Of a stretch of DNA of 64,000 nt, positions 27,448-35,041 are shown piece by piece (the first letter of the stretch is position 1; every line of letters starts with the position of its first letter). The translations under genes and the position numbers were made by a program. The DNA is from UBA10649 sp963700745 (GTDB lineage Bacteria; Actinomycetota; Actinomycetes; S36-B12). The DNA lies in assembly GCA_963700745.1 (NCBI GenBank), contig CAVOYT010000002.1, positions 186,001 to 250,000 of the forward strand. Reading direction: 5' to 3'. Under the pieces are notes generated by a model. The model was given only the letters and a program-made list of their open reading frames with translations. It did not search any database and was not told the DNA's origin.

Positions 27448-28137
27448 GTGAGCGAGCTGATCGACACCACCGAGATGTATCTCCGCACGATCTACGAACT
27501 CGAGGAGGAGGGCGTAGTCCCGATGCGGGCTCGCATTACCGAGCGCCTCAGCCAGAGTGGTCCGACGGTCTCGCAGACGGTTGCGCGCATGGAGCGGGAC
27601 GGATTGGTCGTCGTCTCCGGGGACCGGCACCTCGAACTGACGCCGACTGGGCGCGATCGAGCAATGCGGGTGATGCGCAAGCACCGGCTCGCCGAGTGCC
27701 TGCTCGTCGAAGTCCTGGGATTGCCCTGGGAGGAGGTCCACGCCGAGGCCTGTCGCTGGGAGCACGTCATGAGCGAGTCGGTCGAGCGCCGCGTCTTCGA
27801 GGTGCTGCATGAGCCGACGATCTCCCCGTACGGCAATCCGATCCCGGGGCTCGACGAACTCATGCCGGGCACGGACACCGAGCCATTCTCGGCGACCGCT
27901 ATGTCTCCGTTGAGTTCGGTCGCCCACGAGGAGATTCGCCAGGTCATCGTGCGACGGATCGCCGAGCCGCTGCAGGTTGACGGCGCCGCGATGACGACGA
28001 TGCATCGCATCGGGGCGATGCCGGGATCATCGGTGAATGTGCACCGATCCGCGGGCGGGGTGACGATCGGCAGTGGCGGGGAGTACACCGAACTGCCGGA
28101 TGGCGTCGCCGCGCATGTGCTTGTCGAGACCCCCTAG
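27448..28137 (+). CDS. ideR: Iron-dependent transcriptional regulator, IdeR/DtxR family
   Basis: The 229-residue protein has an N-terminal winged helix (ITERLSQSGPTVSQTVARME), a dimerisation and metal domain and a C-terminal SH3-like domain. From GTG 27448 every DtxR/IdeR metal ligand falls at its canonical number: M10, H79, E83, H98, C102, E105, H106. It should therefore bind Fe2+ at two sites and repress iron uptake. The Cys at 102 favours iron over manganese (MntR lacks it). A TAGGTT -10 at 27408-27413 gives a leader of about 28 nt. Confidence 0.93.
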   Translation: MSELIDTTEMYLRTIYELEEEGVVPMRARITERLSQSGPTVSQTVARMERDGLVVVSGDRHLELTPTGRDRAMRVMRKHRLAECLLVEVLGLPWEEVHAEACRWEHVMSESVERRVFEVLHEPTISPYGNPIPGLDELMPGTDTEPFSATAMSPLSSVAHEEIRQVIVRRIAEPLQVDGAAMTTMHRIGAMPGSSVNVHRSAGGVTIGSGGEYTELPDGVAAHVLVETP

Positions 28138-28162
28138 TTCCCATCCACCTAGTTCCCATCCA
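28133..28162. repeat. 15-bp exact tandem duplication at the ideR stop
   Basis: CCTAGTTCCCATCCA occurs twice in direct succession; the first copy contains the stop codon. It looks like a recent slippage duplication. Confidence 0.8.
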
Positions 28163-28212
28163 CCGTCCCGATCCACCGTCTCTCGGGGGTTGTCGCCGCA
28201 CACGACGACATG

Positions 28213-28218
28213 TACGCT
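28213..28218 (+). promoter_or_regulatory. Probable -10 box of the moxR gene
   Basis: TACGCT preceded by TG would start a transcript near 28225, leaving a leader of about 40 nt with GGGAG before the moxR start. Confidence 0.4.
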
Positions 28219-28266
28219 TAACGCACGTTTGGTCGCTATCCGAACATTCTTGACCTGGGAGCGTGC

Positions 28267-29145
28267 ATGCCCTTCTTCACCTCGATCGCCGACACCCGCG
28301 AACGGCTGGCGAAGACGGGCTACCTGGTCGACGAGTCCCTGGCGACCGTGGTCTACCTCGGCGACGCGATGGGCAAACCGATCATGCTCGAGGGCCCGGC
28401 CGGCACGGGCAAGACCGAGCTCGCCAAGGCGGTGGCCGAGGCCGCCGGAGCAACCCTCGTCCGCCTGCAGTGCTACGAGGGCCTAGACGAGGCCCGCGCA
28501 CTGTACGAGTGGAACTACCGCAAGCAGTTGCTGCGCATCCAGGCCGCCCAGGTTGATGAGGAGTCCGAGGACTGGAACGAACTCCACGACGACATCTTCA
28601 GCGAGGAGTTCCTGCTCTCCCGGCCGCTGCTCACTGCCATCCGACAGGAGGGCCCGACGGTCCTGCTCGTGGACGAGACGGACAAGGCTGACGTCGAGGT
28701 CGAAGGGTTGCTGCTCGAGGTCCTGAGCGAATTCCAGGTCACGGTGCCCGAACTCGGCACCATTGCGGCCACGCATGTGCCGTTCGTCGTGCTCACCTCC
28801 AACGCGACCCGTGAGCTGTCCGAGGCGCTGAAGCGACGCTGCCTCTACGCGCACGTGGACTACCCCGACGCGACCCGTGAGCGTGCCATCGTGATGTCCC
28901 GTGTTCCGGAGACCGCGGAGGAGCTGGCGACCGAGCTGGTGCGGTCGATCCGTGCGATGCGCACGATGGAGCTGCGAAAGGCGCCGAGCATTGCCGAGAC
29001 GATCGACTGGGCGCGGGCGATGCAGGTGCTCGGCGTGACGGAGCTGACCGAGGAGGTCATCGAGCAGACGCTGGGCGTCGTCCTGAAACACCAGAGCGAT
29101 CGCCATCGGGTCACCGAGCAATTGGGCCTGGGTAACCAGCGATGA
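28267..29145 (+). CDS. MoxR/CoxD-type AAA+ ATPase
   Basis: The protein of 292 residues has Walker A GPAGTGKT (43-50), Walker B LLVDETDKAD, sensor-1 VLTSNATRELSEALKRRC and the arginine-finger region. MoxR ATPases work with VWA-domain proteins as chaperones that activate metalloenzymes or insert cofactors. The matching VWA gene (30363-31727) lies two genes away on the opposite strand. The stop overlaps the thiolase start (ATGA). GGGAG precedes the ATG. Confidence 0.92.
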   Translation: MPFFTSIADTRERLAKTGYLVDESLATVVYLGDAMGKPIMLEGPAGTGKTELAKAVAEAAGATLVRLQCYEGLDEARALYEWNYRKQLLRIQAAQVDEESEDWNELHDDIFSEEFLLSRPLLTAIRQEGPTVLLVDETDKADVEVEGLLLEVLSEFQVTVPELGTIAATHVPFVVLTSNATRELSEALKRRCLYAHVDYPDATRERAIVMSRVPETAEELATELVRSIRAMRTMELRKAPSIAETIDWARAMQVLGVTELTEEVIEQTLGVVLKHQSDRHRVTEQLGLGNQR

Positions 29146-30332
29146 GCGCGGTGTTCCTGGTCGGCGGCGTCCGCACGCCCGTCGGTCGGTACGGCGGCGC
29201 GCTCGCCGACGTTCGGGCGGACGACCTTGCGGCGCTCGTCGTCGGCGAGGTCGCGGCGCGCTCGAACGTCCCGGTGGATCGCATCGATGACGTGGTCCTG
29301 GGTGCGGCGAACCAGGCGGGGGAGGACAACCGCAACGTCGCCAGGATGGCCGTCCTGCTCGCCGGCCTGCCGGTCGAGACGCCCGGGTACACCGTGAACA
29401 GGCTCTGCGCATCCGGCCTTCAGGCGATCGCGTCGGCCGGTCAGGCGATCCGCGCGGGGGACGCCCAACTGTCGATCGCCGGTGGGGCCGAGTCCATGAC
29501 TCGCGCACCGTGGGTGATGGCGAAGCCGTCTCGCGCATGGTCCAAGCCGGGTGAGGTGGCGGACACCGCCCTGGGCTGGCGTCTGGTCAACCCGCGCATG
29601 CGCGCGCTCGACGGTGGCGAGGCGACGCTGTCACTCGGCGAGTGCACCGAGAAGCTGGCGCGACTGCGGGGGATCACTCGCGAGGCCGCGGACGAGTACG
29701 CGCTTCGTTCGCAGACGATCACGGCGCAGGCGTGGGAGAGCGGCTACTTCGACCGCGACGTCGTCGCGGTCCCGACCTCATCGGGCGACGTGGTGCGCGA
29801 CGAGACGGTACGGCCCGGCACGACCCTGGAGTCGTTGGCCGGGCTTCGGCCAGCCTTCACGGCGGACGGCATCTCGACGGCTGGCAACTCGTCCCCGCTG
29901 TCCGACGGCGCGTCCGCGATCGTCGTGGCCGGGGAGGCCGCGGTGGCCGAGCACGGACTGGCCCCGCGGGCCCGCATCGTCAGTTACGCGACCGCCGGAG
30001 TGGAGCCCAGCCTCTTCGGCCTCGGGCCTGTCCCCGCCATCAGGAAGGCACTCGACCAGGCCGGGCTGACGCTGGATGAGATGGACGCGGTCGACATCAA
30101 TGAGGCGTTCGCAGCCCAGGTGCTGGCGTGCGAGCAGGAGCTCGGCCTCGAGCGAGACAGGCTGAACCTGGCGGGCGGGGCCATCGCTCTTGGCCACCCG
30201 CTTGGGTCGAGCGGCTCGCGCATCATCATTTCCTTGCTTGGTCATCTGGAACGAACCGGCGGTCGGTACGGCGTCGCATCCCTGTGCATCGGCGTGGGCC
30301 AGGGTGCCGCCATGTTGATCGAGCGCGTGTAG
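29142..30332 (+). CDS. Acetyl-CoA acyltransferase, beta-ketoadipyl-CoA thiolase-like
   Basis: A 396-residue thiolase with the acyl-binding Cys in NRLCASGLQAIASAG, the His in GGAIALGHPLGSSG and the second Cys in ASLCIGVGQG. It cleaves a 3-oxoacyl-CoA with CoA; the GVRTPVGRYGGALADVRADD start and the presence of pcaIJ 8 kb downstream make beta-ketoadipyl-CoA the likely substrate (PcaF role). Acetoacetyl-CoA thiolase is the main alternative. It is coupled to the moxR gene by a 4-bp overlap. Confidence 0.88.
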   Translation: MSAVFLVGGVRTPVGRYGGALADVRADDLAALVVGEVAARSNVPVDRIDDVVLGAANQAGEDNRNVARMAVLLAGLPVETPGYTVNRLCASGLQAIASAGQAIRAGDAQLSIAGGAESMTRAPWVMAKPSRAWSKPGEVADTALGWRLVNPRMRALDGGEATLSLGECTEKLARLRGITREAADEYALRSQTITAQAWESGYFDRDVVAVPTSSGDVVRDETVRPGTTLESLAGLRPAFTADGISTAGNSSPLSDGASAIVVAGEAAVAEHGLAPRARIVSYATAGVEPSLFGLGPVPAIRKALDQAGLTLDEMDAVDINEAFAAQVLACEQELGLERDRLNLAGGAIALGHPLGSSGSRIIISLLGHLERTGGRYGVASLCIGVGQGAAMLIERV

Positions 30333-30362
30333 CTGTTCGGTCCGCGCCGGTTCGTCGCGCCG

Positions 30363-31727
30363 TCAGACGATCTGCGTGACGGCCGCGATGAGCTGTCGGA
30401 TGGTGGAGACCTCGAAGAAGTCCGTGCAGTGGTTGCCATACTCCGTCGCGCACGAGTCCAGGCTGTCCCACTCGTGACGCTGTTCCGGATTCAGCCAGTA
30501 CAGGCGCCGAGCCCGATGCTGGATCTCGGCGAGCTCCGCGGACGCGGAGGCGCGGCGGTGTGATCGGGTGTCACCGGCGATGATCACCGTGGTCTTCGCC
30601 GTGACGGCGTCGCCCCAGGTCTCCAGGAAGGTCGCCAGAACGCGGCGGTAGTCGCTGCGTCCGTCCCTGACGATCAGACCCTGCCGACCGAGGAGTTGCC
30701 GAGGGTCGAGCACACCGGGCGAGTTCGCGAGGATGTCCGTGATCTCGACGATCCCGTCCACGAAGACGAATGACCTGACGCGCCGGAACTCCTGGTGCAC
30801 GGCATGGAGGAGGGTCAGGGTGAACGGGGCGAACTCCGCCGTGGACCCGGACACGTCACAGAGGACGATCAGGTCCGGCTTGGTCGGTCGCTTGCGACGA
30901 AGCACGGGGTTGACCGGCACGCCCCCGGTGCTCATGGATGACCGGATCGTCCGACGCATGTCCAGCCCCGACAGCCCCCGACGACGTCGGTTGCCCAGGC
31001 GGGTCGCCAAGCGTCGGGCGAGGGGCCGCATCGCCTGCCGCATGGCCACCAGCTCGTCGGCACCAGCCAGCAGCAGCGGACGATCCTCGGGGTCCTCGAG
31101 CACCTGCATCGAATGCTCGCCCTCGGTGTCGCGCAGGCGACCGGCGACGAGGTCTTCCATCCGGACCTTCATCGACTCGAGCATCGCGCTGGCCTCGGCA
31201 GCATCGACGGCCCGGTCGTAGGACGACTCGCCGTCTGCTTGCTCGAGGTAGTTGCGATAGAGCTGGGGCACGTTCATGCGCCGCAGCGCCCGCTGTGTGT
31301 GATGCCCCGCAGTCGACGTGTGCTTGTCGGTGCCGGCGTAGCGTTCGACGGCCTCATCGAGCAGCTCGTCAATCTGTGCGACGTCCCCGTCGCGCATGGC
31401 GCGGACGAGATCGTCCATCAGCTGCTCGTCACCCTGTTCCCGTGCCGACCCGCCGCCGACCTCGTTGCCCCTGCGGCGCTGGGTGCGGGGAAACACCGCC
31501 TCGAACGACCTCTCGAAGAGGACGTCGTGCGATGTGTCCTTGACCAGGCTGGCCCGCAGGGCGGTCTTCACGTCGACTCGCCGGTCGATGTCGACGGCGG
31601 CGAGCGCAGCGACCGCGTCCAGCGCCTCACTCGTGGATACCGGGAGTCCGCCGGCACGAAGGCGACGGACCAGGTCCAACAGCGCGGCGGGGATGCCCTC
31701 CAATGGAGGAATGGTTGCGGTGGCCAC
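30363..31727 (-). CDS. VWA-domain protein, CoxE-like
   Basis: A 454-residue protein whose C-terminal half is a von Willebrand A domain with MIDAS motif DVSGS and DGIVEITDI; the N-terminal half is helical and charged. This is the CoxE/VWA type partner of MoxR ATPases, acting in metal-dependent maturation. No CO dehydrogenase genes are present, so the client is unknown; the nearby ring-cleavage dioxygenases and the hydrogenase are candidates. The promoter region is shared with the divergent gene at 31791 and contains a GTTC-N7-GAAC site. Confidence 0.85.
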   Translation of the reverse strand: MATATIPPLEGIPAALLDLVRRLRAGGLPVSTSEALDAVAALAAVDIDRRVDVKTALRASLVKDTSHDVLFERSFEAVFPRTQRRRGNEVGGGSAREQGDEQLMDDLVRAMRDGDVAQIDELLDEAVERYAGTDKHTSTAGHHTQRALRRMNVPQLYRNYLEQADGESSYDRAVDAAEASAMLESMKVRMEDLVAGRLRDTEGEHSMQVLEDPEDRPLLLAGADELVAMRQAMRPLARRLATRLGNRRRRGLSGLDMRRTIRSSMSTGGVPVNPVLRRKRPTKPDLIVLCDVSGSTAEFAPFTLTLLHAVHQEFRRVRSFVFVDGIVEITDILANSPGVLDPRQLLGRQGLIVRDGRSDYRRVLATFLETWGDAVTAKTTVIIAGDTRSHRRASASAELAEIQHRARRLYWLNPEQRHEWDSLDSCATEYGNHCTDFFEVSTIRQLIAAVTQIV

Positions 31728-31765
31728 CGAGTCAGCCTAGCCTTGCGTGCGCGTGACGAACAAGT

Positions 31766-31780
31766 GTTCGCAATATGAAC
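31766..31780. promoter_or_regulatory. GTTC-N7-GAAC operator in a divergent promoter
   Basis: GTTCGCAATATGAAC has the same half-sites and spacing as the two sites before the hydroquinone dioxygenase genes (34440-34473). It lies between the VWA gene and the gene at 31791, 10 bp before the latter's start, where binding would block transcription. Confidence 0.6.
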
Positions 31781-31790
31781 AGGAGGGCCG

Positions 31791-32357
31791 ATGCCCGACC
31801 AGTTGCTCGACCTCGCATTGATGCTCAGACCGGACGCGGATGGTGCTGAGCGCGAGCACATGGCCCGACTCGCCGGGCGACTGGGCTATGTCGCGGTTCA
31901 CGTCCCGATCGCTCCCGGCGCTGCCCTGGGAACCGACGCGATGGACGCCATGGTGGCGGCGGCCAATCCGGCGATGCTGGTCATGGATGACGGCGCCGAT
32001 GCGGTGGGGATCGTGCGACGCAACGACCCGGAGCTGGTGCGCCGAGCGCGGGCGCAGCTAGACGAGCTGGAGGACCGGCGACCGCTCATCGTCGACGTGC
32101 CGATCTCGATCGGCAGAACGCTGAACGAGGCTGTGGCGCGCTCGGATCGAGACCCTAGGTTTGTTGGAGACGCGCATCCGCGCGAGTCCGGCATCTTCGG
32201 CACGTTCGAGCAGGCGCAGGACCAGGTACTGGCCCTCGCCCGAGCGGGCGCCGAGGTACTGCTGGTGACGGTGCCGCATGAGCGCGACGTCGCCGACGTT
32301 CTCGCGCAGGTGAAGGCCCTGGTCGTCGGCGCCACCCCCGCCCTCTTCGACCGCTGA
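31791..32357 (+). CDS. Hypothetical protein, short luciferase-like-monooxygenase fold
   Basis: The 188-residue protein resembles pieces of LLM-family flavin enzymes: MARLAGRLGYVAVHVPIAP at the start and GTFEQAQDQVLALARAGAEV near the end, where LLM proteins carry the flavin phosphate-binding turn. It is about 100 residues shorter than typical members, so it may be a degenerate or cofactor-free relative. Preceded by GGAGGG. The operator 10 bp upstream ties it to the hydroquinone regulon by inference. Confidence 0.6.
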   Translation: MPDQLLDLALMLRPDADGAEREHMARLAGRLGYVAVHVPIAPGAALGTDAMDAMVAAANPAMLVMDDGADAVGIVRRNDPELVRRARAQLDELEDRRPLIVDVPISIGRTLNEAVARSDRDPRFVGDAHPRESGIFGTFEQAQDQVLALARAGAEVLLVTVPHERDVADVLAQVKALVVGATPALFDR

Positions 32358-32390
32358 CCCCTTCCCTGCCCGCTGCTGCCCCGTGTCCTT

Positions 32391-32456
32391 TCGTCGAGCG
32401 TGCAGTTGTTGGGCCGCCGGCTTCGCCGCCGAGCCCAACAACTGCACGCTCGACGA
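32391..32456. terminator. Perfect 24-bp inverted repeat between convergent genes
   Basis: Arms 32391-32414 and 32433-32456 pair without mismatch; the 18-nt loop contains its own small stem (CGGC-TTC-GCCG). It should terminate transcription from both sides. A related, diverged copy lies at 33464-33529. Confidence 0.85.
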
Positions 32457-32469
32457 GGGCGGTAGGCGG

Positions 32470-33363
32470 TCAACGAGGGCGGGCGGCGCGCCAGCCGCGC
32501 GACAGCAGCGCCGCCCGGGTCTGCTGACCGAGAATCCACGGGCGACGCAGATCGTCGGCGGTCGCCGTGATGACCAGCCAGCCATGCTCCTGGAGCAGGT
32601 TGCGACGGCGAGCGTCATACCGGCGCTGCGATTCCTCCAGGTGAACGAGTCCGTCGTACTCGACGGCGACGCGGAAGTCCGGCCACGCGAGATCGACCCG
32701 GGCGAACCACTCCCCATCGATGACCACGTTGTGATTGCACACCGGAGGCGGGAGCCCCTCAGCCAGAAGGTGCACCCGCGTGACCGACTCACCGGGTGAG
32801 GCCGCCGCGGAGTCGAGCATCGGGAAGGCGCGCCGGGCAATGGCCACCCCGCGACGACGGTATCCCCAGTGCAGAACGGCTCGAAGGTCATCCCGCGACA
32901 TCAGCCGACTCGCCAGCCCGGCATCGCCCATGGCGACCACATACTCGAAAGGCACCTCGGCAGCGCAGTCGAGCCAGGTGCGCACGGGCGTGGTGACCTG
33001 TCGGCCGTCATGTTCGACGACGTGCCCGTCGGGCAGGATCAGCCGGCGGCCGCGCACTCCCCGGCGGCGCGGATGCGCAGCGTCAGGCGCAACCGCGAGT
33101 GACACGCGGCCGGGCGAATCCTGCATCCATGGCGGGAGCGGTAAGCCCCAGAGCCTTGCCGCGTCGATGTCGGTCACGACCGCAGAATCGACGGAGCCGA
33201 CGAGGGCGGCGTCGAGTGATGTCGAGTCCTCGCCGGCCCGGCGCACGTCCACGCGCACGCCCCTCGACGGTCGCAGGAACCGCGAGGAGCGGGTCTGCTC
33301 GTACGACAGGCCCAGGGTTCCGGCGGCGTTCACCCGGAATACCGCCGCAGGATCATCGCTCAT
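32470..33363 (-). CDS. DUF559/Vsr-like endonuclease-domain protein with AbiEi-like N-terminus
   Basis: The C-terminal region FRVAVEYDGLVHLEESQRRYDARR followed by LLQEHGWLVITATADDL is the Vsr-like PD-(D/E)XK fold of DUF559 proteins. The middle (LDAALVGSVDSAVVTDIDAARLWGLPLP) matches the AbiEi antitoxin-like domain usually fused to it in Actinobacteria. About 297 residues from ATG 33363. Such proteins are abundant and uncharacterised; no toxin partner is adjacent. It is flanked by the two related palindromes. Confidence 0.75.
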   Translation of the reverse strand: MSDDPAAVFRVNAAGTLGLSYEQTRSSRFLRPSRGVRVDVRRAGEDSTSLDAALVGSVDSAVVTDIDAARLWGLPLPPWMQDSPGRVSLAVAPDAAHPRRRGVRGRRLILPDGHVVEHDGRQVTTPVRTWLDCAAEVPFEYVVAMGDAGLASRLMSRDDLRAVLHWGYRRRGVAIARRAFPMLDSAAASPGESVTRVHLLAEGLPPPVCNHNVVIDGEWFARVDLAWPDFRVAVEYDGLVHLEESQRRYDARRRNLLQEHGWLVITATADDLRRPWILGQQTRAALLSRGWRAARPR

Positions 33364-33463
33364 GTTCCGACGACACTGGATGGAGGTGCGAGCCGGGGAT
33401 CTCACCGGCGTGCTGTGGAGGCCCGTCCGCTCAGGGTCCGGGTGTGCATGAACCGCTTCCCGC

Positions 33464-33529
33464 TCGTTGACTGTGCAGTTGTTGGGCCGAAATGCCGGGA
33501 CGTGACCCCAACGTCTGCACGTTCAACGA
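33464..33529. terminator. Imperfect 23-bp inverted repeat after the IclR gene
   Basis: Arms starting at 33464 and ending at 33529 pair with four mismatches. The core TGCAGTTGTTGGG is identical to that in the 32391 element, so the two belong to one family. Its place just past the IclR stop fits a terminator. Confidence 0.65.
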
Positions 33530-33538
33530 AGTGAGGGG

Positions 33539-34336
33539 CTAGTACTGGCGGCCGGCGAGGTCTTGGTCGATCTGCAGCGCGCAGTCCTGCAGCCGCGGCA
33601 GGAAGACGTCATGCAGGGTGTCCGTGGTCACGCGGGTCGCGTGACCGGAGGTATTGATCGCGGCGACGACACGTCCGGTCGCGTCCCGGACCGGCACGGC
33701 CACCGAGCGCACGCCATCCTCCAGCTCCTGGTCGAGCAGGCACCATCCCTGCTCGCGGACCCGAACGATCTCGGCGCGCAGCGACGCGGGGTCGGTGATC
33801 GTCAGTCCGGTTCGGCCCTCGAGGTTGGCGGTCGCGAGGTAGGCCTCGATCGCATCATCGTCCATCGCGGCGAGGAGGACGCGACCCATCGACGTGCAGT
33901 AGGCGGGGAGTCGGGCGCCGACGGACAGGCCGATCGTCATGATCCGATTCGTCGACGCGCGAGCGACGTAGACGATGTCCTCGTCGTCGAGGACGGAGGC
34001 CGAGCAGGACTCGTGCAGTTGCTCCGCCAACTGCTCGAGATGGTCCTGGGCGATCTGGGCGAGCGAGAAGCTCGACAGGTAGGCGTAGCCGAGCTGAAGG
34101 ACGCTGGGCCGCAGGGAGAACAGCCGCCCGTCCGAGGAGACGTACCCCAAGTGCTCCAGGGTGATCAGGAAGCGGCGAGCAGCTGCGCGAGTCATGCCGG
34201 TCTCGCGCGCGACGTCCGACAGGGTCAGCCTCGGCCGGTCGTGCGAGAAGGCTCGGATCACTGCCAGTCCCCGCTCGAGGGACTGGACGAACTCGGTGGG
34301 CCGCTCCGGCGCTTCCGGCATCTCGGCGTGAGGCAT
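33539..34336 (-). CDS. IclR-family regulator, PcaR/PobR type
   Basis: The 265-residue protein starts MPHAEMPEAPERPTEFVQSL. Its winged helix (LTLSDVARETGMTRAAARRF) is followed by the IclR effector domain (CSASVLDDEDIVYVARAST to AAINTSGHATRVT). PcaR/PobR-type IclR proteins bind aromatic intermediates or beta-ketoadipate and control their catabolic operons. ATG 34336 has TACCAT (34343-34348, minus strand) 6 nt upstream, so it is probably leaderless. It is divergent from the hydroquinone operon with three GTTC-N7-GAAC-like sites between them, so it likely controls both itself and that operon. Confidence 0.9.
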   Translation of the reverse strand: MPHAEMPEAPERPTEFVQSLERGLAVIRAFSHDRPRLTLSDVARETGMTRAAARRFLITLEHLGYVSSDGRLFSLRPSVLQLGYAYLSSFSLAQIAQDHLEQLAEQLHESCSASVLDDEDIVYVARASTNRIMTIGLSVGARLPAYCTSMGRVLLAAMDDDAIEAYLATANLEGRTGLTITDPASLRAEIVRVREQGWCLLDQELEDGVRSVAVPVRDATGRVVAAINTSGHATRVTTDTLHDVFLPRLQDCALQIDQDLAGRQY

Positions 34337-34354
34337 GCCGAAATGGTATCGGAA

Positions 34355-34369
34355 GTACGAATGCCGAAC
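34355..34369. promoter_or_regulatory. Near-consensus operator at the IclR gene's own promoter
   Basis: GTACGAATGCCGAAC matches GTTC-N7-GAAC with one change and lies just upstream of the IclR -10 box, where it could mediate autoregulation. Confidence 0.45.
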
Positions 34370-34439
34370 ACATGAACGACATGCGTACAACTATTTGATA
34401 AATCCCCTTGACGCGGGCTGACTGCACCCATAACGATGT

Positions 34440-34454
34440 GTTCTGAGAGCGAAC
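34440..34454. promoter_or_regulatory. Operator 1 of the hydroquinone operon (GTTC-N7-GAAC)
   Basis: GTTCTGAGAGCGAAC is followed by a second site whose centre is 19 bp further on. Paired sites about two helical turns apart fit binding of two IclR dimers. Confidence 0.6.
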
Positions 34455-34458
34455 TTGT

Positions 34459-34473
34459 GTTCGTAATACGAAC
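34459..34473. promoter_or_regulatory. Operator 2 of the hydroquinone operon, perfect palindrome
   Basis: GTTCGTAATACGAAC is fully symmetric about its central A and ends 17 bp before the hapC start. It is the best copy of the motif in the window. Confidence 0.7.
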
Positions 34474-34490
34474 TTGCGAGGGAGAAGCAC

Positions 34491-35021
34491 ATGGGCAGTA
34501 CGACCAAGACTGGCGGCGTGGAGCGATCGTCGTACACCACCGTCTTCGGGTCACTCGACTCGTTCGACAAGGGCGGCGTCGAGCTGATCAACGACGATGC
34601 GCGGCACTACGCGTTCTCCAACATCTTCGAGGTGGCGTCCAAGAGCAAGCCGTGGGAGAAGGTCGCGGTCGCCAAGAACTTCGAATACGTGCTCGAGGCG
34701 GTACGGGCCGAGGGCACGTCACCGTGGCGCACGGCCGCGCACGATGAATTCGCGGTCTGCCTGGACGGCGAGGTCACCGTCGAGCTCGTGAAGCTCGACG
34801 CCTCGCCGCTTCCCGCGGACGCCGAGGGGTCTATCGCCCTCGACGCGGATCCCGTGGGCGCGAAGATGGGCCGGGTGTTCCTCAAGCGAGGCCACCAAGT
34901 GCTCCTGCCCGCCGGTGCCGCGTACCGGTTCACGGCCGCGAACCCGAGTGTCCTGATGATGCAGACCATCGCCGGACCTGACACCCAGTTCCGCTGGGCC
35001 GAGATCTGCCAGACCGTCTGA
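34491..35021 (+). CDS. hapC: Hydroquinone 1,2-dioxygenase small subunit
   Basis: The 176-residue protein has the conserved SNIFEVASKSKPWEKVAV, EYVLEAVRAEG and AHDEFAVCLDGEVTVEL of the small subunit of two-component (type II) hydroquinone dioxygenases, HapC/PnpC. With the large subunit it opens the ring of hydroquinone between C1 and C2 to give 4-hydroxymuconic semialdehyde, using Fe(II) and O2. The cupin-like beta core is visible. ATG 34491 follows GGGAGAAG. It is the first gene of the six-gene hydroquinone operon; about 20 bp separates it from the large-subunit gene. Confidence 0.85.
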   Translation: MGSTTKTGGVERSSYTTVFGSLDSFDKGGVELINDDARHYAFSNIFEVASKSKPWEKVAVAKNFEYVLEAVRAEGTSPWRTAAHDEFAVCLDGEVTVELVKLDASPLPADAEGSIALDADPVGAKMGRVFLKRGHQVLLPAGAAYRFTAANPSVLMMQTIAGPDTQFRWAEICQTV

Positions 35022-35041
35022 CCCCGACAGGAGACATACCC

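Noticed and set aside
28133..28162. A CRISPR-like or satellite repeat array
   Set aside because: Only two adjacent 15-bp copies, no spacers and no cas genes anywhere in the window.
28267..31727. A carbon monoxide dehydrogenase locus, suggested by CoxD/CoxE-like genes
   Set aside because: No large, medium or small molybdenum hydroxylase subunit genes are in the window.
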